NCBI GenBank assembly: GCA_013399695.1
Contig: VXAU01001099.1
Span: 2,714,525 to 2,778,524 of the forward strand
Origin: Formicarius rufipectus
Lineage: Eukaryota > Chordata > Aves > Passeriformes > Formicariidae
DNA: 64,000 nt
Direction: 5' to 3'
Under the pieces are notes generated by a model. That model was not told the DNA's origin, did not search any database, and saw nothing but the letters and a program-made list of their open reading frames with translations. A program made the position numbers and the translations under genes. Below, one piece after another: positions 26,601 through 38,600 of this stretch (within the stretch, counting starts at the first letter, position 1; every line of letters starts with the position of its first letter).

Positions 26601-29600
26601 GAGGAAACCACCTTGGCTGCTGAAGCCTGTATGGGACTGGTTGCTTACTTGCCATATGCACTGATGTAGTGTTTATGAATCATTTGGAATATCTTTTTGT
26701 TTCAGGGAATATATGTCCTTCAGCCTGACCAAATGCAGGTAAAAGATACTACAGGGTAGGAAATAACCCTTGGAATGTATTTTATTTTTCTCTCTCATTT
26801 GTATTTTTTCATGGGACCATTGGCCTTTCTCTGCTCCTTTTGAATACAGTAGCAGTGCTCCTGGTGGTTGCTGTGGTGTGGACTTTGCCTTATTGTTATC
26901 TAGCTTCAAGCTTAGTCTTGGGGTTTAGAAGACCCCAAGGAGAACCTAACACAGAGGTTGAATCCTGCAGAATGGTGCAGAAGTGTGGGGAAACATGCCA
27001 CCATAATAGTTTGTGGACTGGTGCTGACGTATGGAGGATACAAGCTGTGTCCTTTTAACAGGTGGGATGAGCATTGTTCCTGAAATATGTTGCTTCCACT
27101 GCTTCTGCAGGGCAGATGAACATGTGAAAGCTCCAAGATGGTGCGGTGTTGTCACAGTTGATTACAATTCTTATGCTGAATAGCTCTGGAGAAATTCAAA
27201 GCTGTTCTGTTCCCTGAAATCTTACTTCAGAACCGAAACAACATTTCTCTCTGCTTGTTCTCCATCACTCTCTGTTTTCTTGCTCTGCCACTGCTGGCAG
27301 GCAGACACGCTGTGTCCTTCCCAAGAGAAATTTTGTTCCTGAGGGATTACCAAGATGTGTGGAAGTGCAAGAAATTGCCAATCTCACAGAGTAGTGCCTG
27401 TTCCTCTGGGGTTTTGCTGGAGTCCCAAGATGTTTCCATTGTTGCTGATTTGTTACAAGGTCCCTTAACATCACCGAAGGTCACCTGTCTCTATTATCAG
27501 TAGGGTTTGTACTCTTTAAAAACATCATGATTCAGTTCTCTCTCCAGGGAAACTGGGGCAATGATGCTTGCTTACCTCTTAGAGGGAAGGATATGAACAA
27601 AATGTATTCATGTCTGTGAAAACTAAATAGCAGAAGCTGTTAAATTTAAACTATGATTATATTTTAGAGGGAGGTTTTTAAGTGTTTGTCCACATCCTTT
27701 CTGTAATGGAATTATTTCTGGAAGACAGTGCTTTATGGGTTTAATTACTGAAAGTTGCTTTCTGTCACTAAAGTCCCCTTCTTTTGTATTGCAGTTCTTA
27801 AATCCACTTCTTATTCTTGTCTTCATCCCACTTTTTGACCTTGGGCTCTACCCCCTGATAGACATGTGCAAATTTAATTTCACGTAAGTACTTGGGGACA
27901 ATGCAGGTGCCTCCGTGCTTTTTCTTTTGCAGCAAGTGTGCAGAATAGCTTTTAAGGAGGAGAAACACAAATTTCCATTTACCCTTCCCAGTACTTGGAT
28001 CTACTTCAGCCCCACAAGGCAGCATCACCCTCTTCCATAAATGCTGGAAATTCCAGAGGAAAAAACTCAATGATGTTGGATTCTGCTCTGTACAGATTTT
28101 CCCCAAAAGTAGATATGAACAGTCTCACTTCAAATTTGATCAACGTGTTCTTCACCTTGTTTCCCGTATCATACCTAAATAATTACCTCCCTGAAAGGCC
28201 AAATTCGTGGTCCCATGTGGGCTACATGTGGTGTTGTGAAAGCGAATTCCATACTAGGACCTGAATTGGTGAGTGCATAAGGGGATTTCCCTATGATCCA
28301 AGTACTTTATCCCTACTCTATGTCAGCAAGAAGTGCAGTGTAATAGGAGCAGACCTCCAAGTTGCTTCTGAGACCCACTCTGTTCATTTTGGGTGATTTT
28401 ACTTCTGAGTATCTGTGTTCTGCCTCTGTGGACTGATGCCCTGTGGCACTGGATGTTATATGCGCTCCTGGGGTGCCTTTGCCCGTGTAGTCTCAGCTGA
28501 AAGGAATCAAGATTCCATGCTCCAGCACCACTTCTCCTTGTGAACCACAGCGTGGGAAAGGACAATGAATGGGGAGATTGGCTTAAAAAGCCAAGTTCGT
28601 AATCCAAACTAAAACGCTGGACAGGCAGAACTGCATAACCAGGGATGAAAGGAGCCTCGGAAGTCCATCCCTTCACCCTGCTGGTCCTTTCCCATCATGC
28701 TGAATTACTTGCACCTGAAGACATATCCAAGACATTGTCCAGCCTGGCAATGGTGTCGTTTGGAGGACACACCTCCGAGGCTGTGCTTCTCCCTGCTGCC
28801 TCTGTGGGAGCCCATGGCCTGGACTGTGCCCAACTTGACAGAAAACTTCCTGCTTGATGTCCACTTCACAGAAGGGTTCACCCAGCAGCACAAACTCAAG
28901 CACTGATCAGGACCGAGTGCCAAGACTAAAGACCATTACAAAGACTGAAGACCACTGAATCTGCAACCAGATTTGTTTCAAATCTGTGCAACTCAATACG
29001 TGGTTTGGACATACTTTTCTGGACCTCTTTTATTCTGCCTTTTATCAGGTTGTCTTATGTAACTGTGGTAGAGTTGCACTAGTTTTGCCTTGAGTTTAGA
29101 AGAGCAAGCTCTTTATTTTCTAGAAATGTAAATGTGTTGGCATGAGAAATAACCTAGAATGATGCCCCAGATGGTCAGAAACATTGATGACACAAACTAC
29201 ACATTTTTCTGCTCCCCATTGCTGCTGCTAAATAGATGCTACTTTTCTTTTGACTTTCCCAAAAGGGACTTGAAGATACATCATTTCTAGTGCTCCTTCC
29301 AATATCATGGATTAACATAATGCCATGAGCTATTCCCACTAGAAGAGCTGGGGGAAAAGATAATATGAAACTTGCAAGGAAAGAGCTTTTTTCATGGCAT
29401 ATCAGTTTTAATTGGCCTCAGTGCTGGCCTCATACAGAATAATAAGATAGTTTTAAGTTAAATGATTGGCAATTTAAACAGCCTGTCATCCCCAGTGCCA
29501 CCTGTTGGACAGAGTATTACATGGTTTTGGCACATCTTTGGCTCTGAGGAATGATATTCTGTAGTTTCAATTACTTTTTTTCCTTAATGGCACCTCTTTC

Positions 29601-32600
29601 ATTTGCTCCATAGACCTATTAGGAAAATGGCAACAGGTATGATCCTTGCAGGGCTGGCATTTGGACTTGCAGCTGTTATAGAAATCAAAATAAATGTAAG
29701 TAAAGCAGAAGGGATTCTTTGAAAACACTTTATTTCTCTGAGGTGTTTTTATTGGTATCTGTTAGATAATCCTTTTAACCATTGTGTTCCTTGATCATAA
29801 CTTGTAATGGTTTCTTTACAATTGGGCATACTGATCCAGTTGCTAATGATAATTCTTACCTTGTCTACTTTTCCCTCTCTTTTTCTCTGTCTCTATGTCT
29901 TTCTTTCTAGTCTTTGCAGTTTTGCTGTGCTGGTCATCTGTGTTGGTCTATATTCTAGATTTGCATCGTCAAAGTGCTTGACAGACATCTAGTTAATGCT
30001 AGTGATTAATTCTCAAAAGGTAGTCTGTTCTCTCTCCTATTTCTTGCTGTACCTAGCCTATATTTTTCTGTTTGGGGTCTTTTGTGTATGTGTGTGTGGT
30101 GGATTTGTTTTTTTTTAAATTTAATTACTTTGCTACTTTAGGCTGGAGGTGTGTATTTTTACAAGCCAAATTATTTCTCCAGCAAGGCAGGTGATTGCAG
30201 TCACAGGCATCAGGACTGCTGGGTGTCCCCAGACAGGGTGGCAGCAAATCTCTTGTAAAGTCCTTGGTAGCTCCTGCAGATTTGTGCTGTTTGTTTCTGG
30301 CCCATGACCAGCATTGAGCAGACTTTGGCTGACCTCTGTCTCATGAAAGTTACTCTAGGATTAATTTTTAAAGCTTTCAGTTATGCTTAAAATGTTGTGT
30401 TAGAGTGGCTGGCACACAGCCCTGGATTAACATCTGCTGGTTCCTCAGGTGAATCCACTAATAAGTCTGCCACTGAAATGAGGCTTTGTGGATTCAGGTC
30501 TTTTTTCTGATCCTTTTATGTGAGCAAAGAAATGCTCTCACTGCCACCAACATCAGCTCTGGCTGAGTACTGAAGTTTGCTCTGGCTATGGGTGACTCCT
30601 CTGGGCAGAAGCAAGGTGAGTTAGAGGTTTCCCCCTACCTGTGCATGAAAATGTAACCCTGAAGGCTAAAATTTTACCCCATAAGCTCTAAAAAAGAGGA
30701 GGATAAGATGGCCCACCTTCACTTGGATGTGGATGGGAGAAGCAAAAAGCCACAGTAGTGGTATTTGCTGGATAACATTAACATGCCTGTTGTTCTGGAG
30801 CAGCACATGGATACAGGGAAATCAGCTAGCTCTGTCTTCTGTGGTAGTGTGCCTCCCCACCAAGTTAAATTCAAAATGCACTGTCTGCAATACCCAAATT
30901 AAAGGGTAAGATAGAGAAAAAATTAATAGCTCTGCAGTGTTGCTGGCAGGTACTTGAAAAAAAAAGTGAGGAAAAAAGAGCAGTTAAAAAAAAAAATCAG
31001 CTCTGCAGGTAGTACAAGGCTGACACTGATTGATGCACTCTTACTAGGAAATGATTCCTGACAGAAAGAGATATCTCTGTCCTGGAGCCGTTGTCTTCCC
31101 TTTCTCAGAAAATAGGGAATAAGATCTATACAGTCAGCAGTTAGATAGCTTGGTGTCAAGTAATGCAAAAGCAGCGGTTACAGACATGGAGTTGGACTGG
31201 GATTTTCAAAACTGCTTAGCTTATAGTCTGATTCTTTTCCCAGTCAGTGACTGCAGTGGAAATAATTATTCTGGTCACTGCTTTTGAAAGCTAAGCACAA
31301 ATTTTTCCATTCTGATATGGCAGTCAGTTAAATCCAGGCACTAGGGAGCTGTATAATGAAAGCTATGACATTGTTCTACCTACTCAGTAGGTGTGTAGTC
31401 TGTATGCTTAGGGGTGTGAAGAGCAGTTTTTGGGAGGAATGATGGGTTGGCCATTGAGCTACTATGAAGAAACCTCCCTAAATAAGAGTCATGCTCAGTT
31501 TTCTCTGAGTGCAACTTCTGATGAGGAAGGGATGGAAAAGTGTCATTACAGAGAGGAAGACTATTATGGCTAAAAATGAAGAGATATTAAAGTGCTAATA
31601 AAGCATTCAGATGGCACTTAAAGCCTTTTACTTTAATTAGGAAACTGATATGCCTCGACTTGTCCCAGAAGAAAGTTTAATTCGGGTCCTAAATTTGGCA
31701 AAGAACCCTGTTCAAGTGACAATCCAAGAGAAGGACCTATTTCAGCAGCCGATGGAGGCTTTTCAGGTAAGCATCTATGTGGGCTGAAAGGCCTGACTTG
31801 CATGCACTGAAGGATGGGCTTTTTTTCAGGCATTTTCTCGTGAAGACCACAGGTGTAAAACTTGTTGTCCTCCATCACCTTAGAAATATGTAGGAACAGT
31901 TTTACAAATGGAACATATTATCTCTGGTTTACGAGACAGAAATTTAATGTTTGGGCACAGACTTCAGTGGCAAATTATACCTTGCCATTCACCTGTAACT
32001 AGGAACAAAGGATAACAGGGCTACAGGCTCCCTTGAAGAGGGGATAGTTGCACTTAGTGGGAAAAGACATGTCCTTTCTCATCTGAAGAAAGTGTAACCA
32101 AGTTTATTTTCTTCCACAGAACCCAGCTGAGTACTCAAAATTAATATTGAATGGAGAGCAACAGAGCCTTCGCTTCACCCTGCAACATCAAGGATTGACT
32201 CTTGCTTTTAACTACACAGTGAAGGAAAAATCAGTATACAGCTTAATTGTTTTTGAGGCAGAAGGAAGCCTATCAAGCCGCTTAGTGAGTGTGGGAGTGA
32301 AGTGTAGATACAGTATTAATTCGATGGCTGTGATGCTACAATGGGCTAATAGGCTCATTAATTCATTTCCTCAGTTACAATGTCTGTCTGATTGCTCTCA
32401 GATGCTGTAAACCTGACTTCTTAGCTAGTGGCACTGGATCTGTACACACTGCTACTGGTTGATTAATAGAGGCGTTGTGGCATCTGAGAATTTCTGGGCA
32501 CACTTAAATCCACGGAATGCTGCAGTGGGAGAGCAGAGTCATGCCTGCTAGGCAGCAGAGCTTGAGAAAACTGGGGAAAACAGCCAGAGATTTCCCCCCA

Positions 32601-35600
32601 AAGATGGTTTTATAAAGCAAAGATGTTAAAGAGGCTCTAAGGCTGGCCATGGAATAAAAGCATCAGAGGAATAATTTCTGGTTTAGTTGTTGAAAGTGTT
32701 TAGTGAAAATGCACAGAAGGCCCATTTGTTTTGCTGAACAGAATAAATGATTAAACTCATTTCAGGCTCTGCAGCAGAGCCAGCAACATTTGGAATTTTG
32801 TGTATTGCTGCAACAATCAGAGAAGGGCTTATGGGATGTATAGGGCAGATTCTGATATCTTTTATGGGAAGCTGTATCCTAATAAGCTCTCTTGAAATGA
32901 ATGGTGTTATTGCACACTGTGACAGGTGTGTAAATGCCATCAGAATCTGTCCTCATGCTAAAATATCCATTCTCTTTGCAGTTCCTCAGTCCTTGCCTCC
33001 TACCTTTCAGGGTTACCAGACGAAACATTCAATAGTGTATAGTAGAGATCACATAACTGTTTTTAAAAATGAGTTTTAAGAATTAATTTTGTCATAGCAT
33101 TGAGGGGTTTTGCTGCTTTTATGGTTTGGAGCCTGGGGCTCATTATTACACAGTGCTGTTTAGTTTCCCTGTGACCTTGATGACTGAGTACTTTTGCCTT
33201 AAGAAATGGATACTTATACAGTGATTTTCATACAGTCCTTAAGAAGTGAAAGCCTGTGACAGGCTGAAGCAAAGCAACCTCTGAGCTTTAGTGTATCTAT
33301 GCTGCTCTAGCTATGTAGCCTGTGCTTAAATTAATACCCATCCTGGCACTGGCAGGCTCCCATGTGCTGGGAAACAGCCATGCTTTTTGGGGGCTGCTAT
33401 TGACCTGTCATTCACAGCTGTAGATAAGGGAGATGTGGAAGACAGCGTGGTAAATGATACTCATTTTTTCAGCATTGCAGTACAAGGAAGGCAGTGCCAG
33501 CATCACTGCTGTCTTGCAGGGCTTGCCCTTGAGTAACTCCCTCACTGCTGGGTTTGGCCCACTCACTCAGGTGGGATTACTTTCCTGGAAGGATCCAATC
33601 TGAAATTGGTTTCTTCTCCTTTGTGGGCTGTTGAGTAGGCAGGAAATGAATTTGAGATCTCAGGGGATCATCAATGAAAATGAGTAATAATTTGGCTGGC
33701 CTATCTGCAACAAATTAGAGTGTTGGTCCTCATATGTCTCCCATGGCAAAAAAAAAAAAATTATGTTGCTCTTTATTATTTATTACTCTGACATTTATTA
33801 TTCACCGTGGCTATTTATTATTTAGGACATATGTTATTTGTGGGTAGCATATCACACTGAAGTGCAATAGACATTTTATAGGCGCACTGAAATTCTGGAT
33901 CCTTGCTCTCAGAAGCTCAGGGTTTAGCATCAGGAAGAAAGTGTGGAGAAAGGGACAGAAATTTTTTTAGAGAAAGCCAGTCTCTGAAGGTAGAATCAGT
34001 CTGTTTTGGTTTGCCTGAGTTCCATCTGTGGGCAGCACAAACTGAACCTGCCCTGCCAGCTTAAGTGGGCATGGCACAACTCTGGATTTCTACCAGCCAG
34101 GAGCCTTGCTTTGTATTGTTGTTGTGTGACATACAACCTGCAGGGCAGGGCTGTGTCTTTCTATGTTTTCTTTCAGCATTGTACATCAAATAGGGTTTCT
34201 TCGAGGGAGCTACTGTTGATTGTGTTACTGTTGAGTTGCTGCTCTAGCTGTGACCTCCAGGAGACATTCTCACTCCTTGGTGCGCCCATCCAGGTGGCCA
34301 TTTCAGGGATTTGTCTGCAGAGACTGTGAGCACCAACGAGCTCAGTGCATCTTGGTCTCTCCTTCTCTCTGCCTGTACCATCCAGCAGTTTAATCTCATC
34401 AGTATTGAGGTTTAGGGAAAATATGAGTGGTGCATGATGATCAGTATAGTAACCTATCAGTTCCTCTTGGCTTTAGACTTCTGTGGAATTTATGAGTATG
34501 GCAAGATTCAGAGTCTGAGCATTGGACAGCTGGAGGTTTTGTAGGAGCAAGGCACTCGAGTTTACTTGTAACTAATGACTGAAAGATAGTAATGCAAGTA
34601 ATGCTCTCTTGCTATCCCCAGATCAAGATGGATACTTTTTAGGAGAATGTTAGGTGCCTCAGTAGAAGGGAGACTGGCTGAAACTCTGTAGCCTTTGTTA
34701 CAGAGGAGATGAGGAGAAAAGGTATGATCTCATCTTAAGCCTTTGGAGATGAAATTTTGCCAATGGCTTCATTGTACCAGGGCCTCCCATCTGTGACCTG
34801 ATGTAAAGCTTATGTGAGAGTCCAGTCCATTTCCACAGGCTTTGCAGCACATGTGTAACTCTGCAGCACTAGTGTTTTCTGCCCCACATTGTTGAAAGGC
34901 AGCATTAATAAATATGTTTGATGGTTTGTTTTTTTTTCTTCTTCCCCTTTTTAGATTACAGACTTGGAAGCAAAGCCAGAAAATGGTTTGGCAGCTGTTA
35001 GGTAGGAATGGGTTTTTTTGAGGATTTGGAGGTGGTCGGGTGAGGGAAAGTGCTTTTGCCTGATGCAAAGTGTCTGTAACATAACCCAGATGTTCTTGGG
35101 TTGGAATTTAGTCCACCCTTCTCATGTAAGACTCGGGTGTCAGCTGTGGAAGCCTGACTTAGTGTCACCTCCCACACGTGCCACGCAGAGCTGAGCATTA
35201 CTGCTGCTCACTGCCTAGCATAGTCTGGGCTGAGATGGCAACATAAAAGATCTCCCCCCTTGGAAAAGGGGCAAAATTCATCTCACTTCATCCCACCTCC
35301 TTGGGAAAGAAAGGGAAGAAGCAGTTTGGATAGGAGCTGTTGCCATGTCCTCTGCAAACTGGCCAGCCTATGATGTTCTCACCCAGCCTCATGCCCAAAT
35401 GCCTCCTAAACTGGGTAAGCAATGGTTTTACATCCTTGTAAACAATTCTGCTAGGCCTTGGGCTTTGCTCAAGCATCAACTCTACTTTCCTAATTTGAGC
35501 CAGTCGATGAACACTCCTGTGGTTTGTGCCAGTTGTTAAGGTGCAGAAGCTGCAAATTTGGAAAAAAAAATATAAAAATTATTCCAACCGGACTTTCTGG

Positions 35601-38600
35601 AGGATTTGGGCAAGCTGAGTTTAAAAAACAAAACAAAACAAAAAAACCAAACCAAACAAAAAAAACCCACAACAAACAAAACAAACAAACCCACCACAAA
35701 AGCAAAGCTACAAACCAACCAAATGAAACAAATCTCAAAACCAATGTCAACCCTCTTATCTGAAAGCCTGTGTTGACAAAGCAGCAGAGCAGTATCTCTG
35801 CATAGCCCTATGCTTGCAAAGGCTTCTAGTGACTAAACACCACCTTGGAGATTTGATTAATACCTGCAGTCAGAAATGTTTTACATTTCCTTGTGGATAT
35901 TTTTGACAAAATCCCCAAACTTTCCCTTTAGGAATTTATAAAGAGGAGGAAGAAACTATTTTTCCACTGAAAAGTTTTTTCATTAAGCACTTGACTACCT
36001 TCAGGGACTGCACCCCCATTTTAGGAATTGAAAACTGAAATATTTCAAAACATATGTCAAATGAAAAACATTTGGTTTTGCTAACAATTTTTGAGTTGTC
36101 AAGAGGAAACTGTCTTTTGTGTATTAAAAAAAAAAAGGCACTGGGCAAAAAGAAAAAATAAGTAACAACCCCAAAAACCTTCCCATGTAAGTTTTTGCTT
36201 TAATGAAAGTATCCTATTGTGCTAGAAAACTTTTTCCCTCTGGTAGAAACTGATGCCAGCATGGTGCACATGCTCATCAGGATACACAACTTCATAGTTT
36301 CCTATGGTGGGCTGAGGCTCTGTCCTCTCAAACAGCCACAAAGCAATCATCGTAGAATCACAGAATGATTTGGGTTGGAAGGCACCTCAAAGATCATCTC
36401 ATTCAAACTCCCCTGCCATGGGAAGGGACATCTTCCATTAGACCAGTTGCTTGAAGCCCTATTCCACCTGGACATTTCCAGGCATGAGGCATCCACAGCT
36501 TCTCTTGGCAACCTATTCCGATGACTCACCACCCTCAGAATGAAGGGATTATTCCTAAAATCTAATATAATCTAAACCTACTCTCTTTCAGTTTAAAGCT
36601 CTTGCCCCTTGTTCTGTCACTCTGTGCCCTTATAAAAGTCACTCTTCAGCTCTTTTGTGGCCCCTTTAGATACTGGAAGGTGCTGTAAGGTCTCCCTGGA
36701 GCTTTCTCTTCTCCAGGCTAAGCAGCCTCAACTCTCTCAGGCTATTGTCGTATTGTAGAGATGCTCCAGCCCTCTGATCATCTGCCTGGCCTCCTCTGGA
36801 TTTGCTGCAGTCTTTGAAGGTCCCTGAGAAGAGATTGCCTGGAAGTTCTAACCCACAAAAAGTGAGGGTCAGTCTCTGCAGGAGAGAGTGTAAGAGATTA
36901 AAATTACGCAGCAGGGAAACTTATCCAATGTTAACAAACTGGGCAATGAATTAGGCAAATATTTTGGCGACTTGCAGGAGAGAATGTCATAACCCCATGG
37001 AATTACTCGAATGCTTTAGGGACTGGAGCAAACTTCTAGAGTGTCTGCTATTGTGCTTTTCCTGCCCTGTCTGACATCTCAATGACATATGGCTTCTTTG
37101 CAGATTCATTAATGGTTTGAGCCAAGATGTCAACCTCACCGTGGATAGCAAAAGGTTCATTGCTGTTCAGGGAAACTATGGTGCTTCTGAGTACTCGCTG
37201 CTGCAGAGGGACGTGTAAGTCTCCCTTGCTGTGCTGAAGGTCCTTGCTGAGCCCCTTCCTTGGATACAATGAGGCTTTTCTTAGGCTGATAGCAAAACCC
37301 TCACTGCTATTGTCTTGGCATTTGGTTGTGGGGGCAGATGTTTGTAAAAAAGCAGAACTGTCAGCTCTGTGCAGAGCAGGTGCTCTGGGCCACTTGTGTG
37401 TGCAGAAGCTTTTATTCTCATTATGTGGGGGCCTGGAGGGAAGAAACTGGTCATTCCTGTGCATCTGCTAGCAAAGTAAGGTGGAACATGGTGAGGTCCC
37501 CTCTGCCATTTGGGTCCTGCTTAATTTTGATGTTCTCTAAGGCATAGGCTCTTAGTGTTAGGGTGCTCTGAGGGAAAGGCCAATTCCTATTCCACACTAC
37601 AAAGTGTTGGTGTATGAGCTGGTAACATCAGGTAGCATTACATGGTTTTGCAGGCTGGGCTTGTTAGGGGCTCCATATGGCCTTGGTTTGGCAGCATTGG
37701 AGTTGGCTCCTGTAGGGTATTTCTAGCATTTCCAATGTTTCAAAACAAGCTTCACGGCTTTTCTCTGCATCAGCTCCATCCAAAATATTTATTGCTGCAA
37801 TTTAGTAGGATGCACCAGCCATTGTGGCAATGCTGCTGAGCCTCTGTGCCATCTCACACATCCAAAATCAGAAGAACAAATATGAAGGCTAATTTGCTCT
37901 ATTGAAAGGACACAAAGTGGCTTCTGAGTGCACATCTCTGATTTCCTGCAGACTGCTTGTCTGGCCCACAGTTCTTGAAGGAATGGAGCAAAGTTTATAA
38001 GGAAAATAAACCTGAGGGGTACAAAAATAAAATAAAAATCAGTACTGAGAAGAAGCAGAAACCATTAAAAAGTGTTAACAATAGCCCAGATCATTAGGTG
38101 AACTCCAGTGAGTGCCTAAGTGTTTCTATAAGGAAAAGATGGCAAGAATTCTAGTGATCACCTGACATAAATGTTGCTACATCTTTCATCCTCCCTGTGC
38201 TGTTTTGGGACCATGTTTGATAGCACTGATCTAGGTTCTTTGTCTGTGGAACTAACTGGGAAACACTGTCTTTCTTCCTTTTATCTAGATATAATAATGG
38301 AAAATGCATGACTGAAACAGGAGAGTTCCCTCTGGAGCTAGGACTGCTCGACTTCGGCGCCTCATACACCATTGTGATAACTAACGTAAGTGTTCCTGGG
38401 ATGGTAACACAATCCTGTTCTAGTCTCTGGCAGTGCTTTTGTTCTTGTATTGGTGGCTCTCACTTGCTATCTCCACTTTGAGACGTGGGCAGTAACCATC
38501 TAAAGTAAAATCTCTTCCTTGATAGAAATCCTTCATGGAAAATGGTGTGATCTGTGGTTTGTGTTTGTCTCATGCAATCTTTGAGCAGTTAACATTCACC

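Noticed and set aside
28645..28923. Cluster of 70-76 codon frames on both strands in intron 14
   Set aside because: GC-rich intronic stretch; no family resemblance and no acceptor/donor pair in phase with exons 14 and 15, which join perfectly without it.
32747..33079. 110-codon + frame in intron 17
   Set aside because: No homology I can name, atypical composition, no fitting splice sites.
35490..35763. Opposed frames rich in Phe/Trp/Val (-) and Lys/Asn/Thr (+)
   Set aside because: These are direct translations of the A/C-rich simple repeat.
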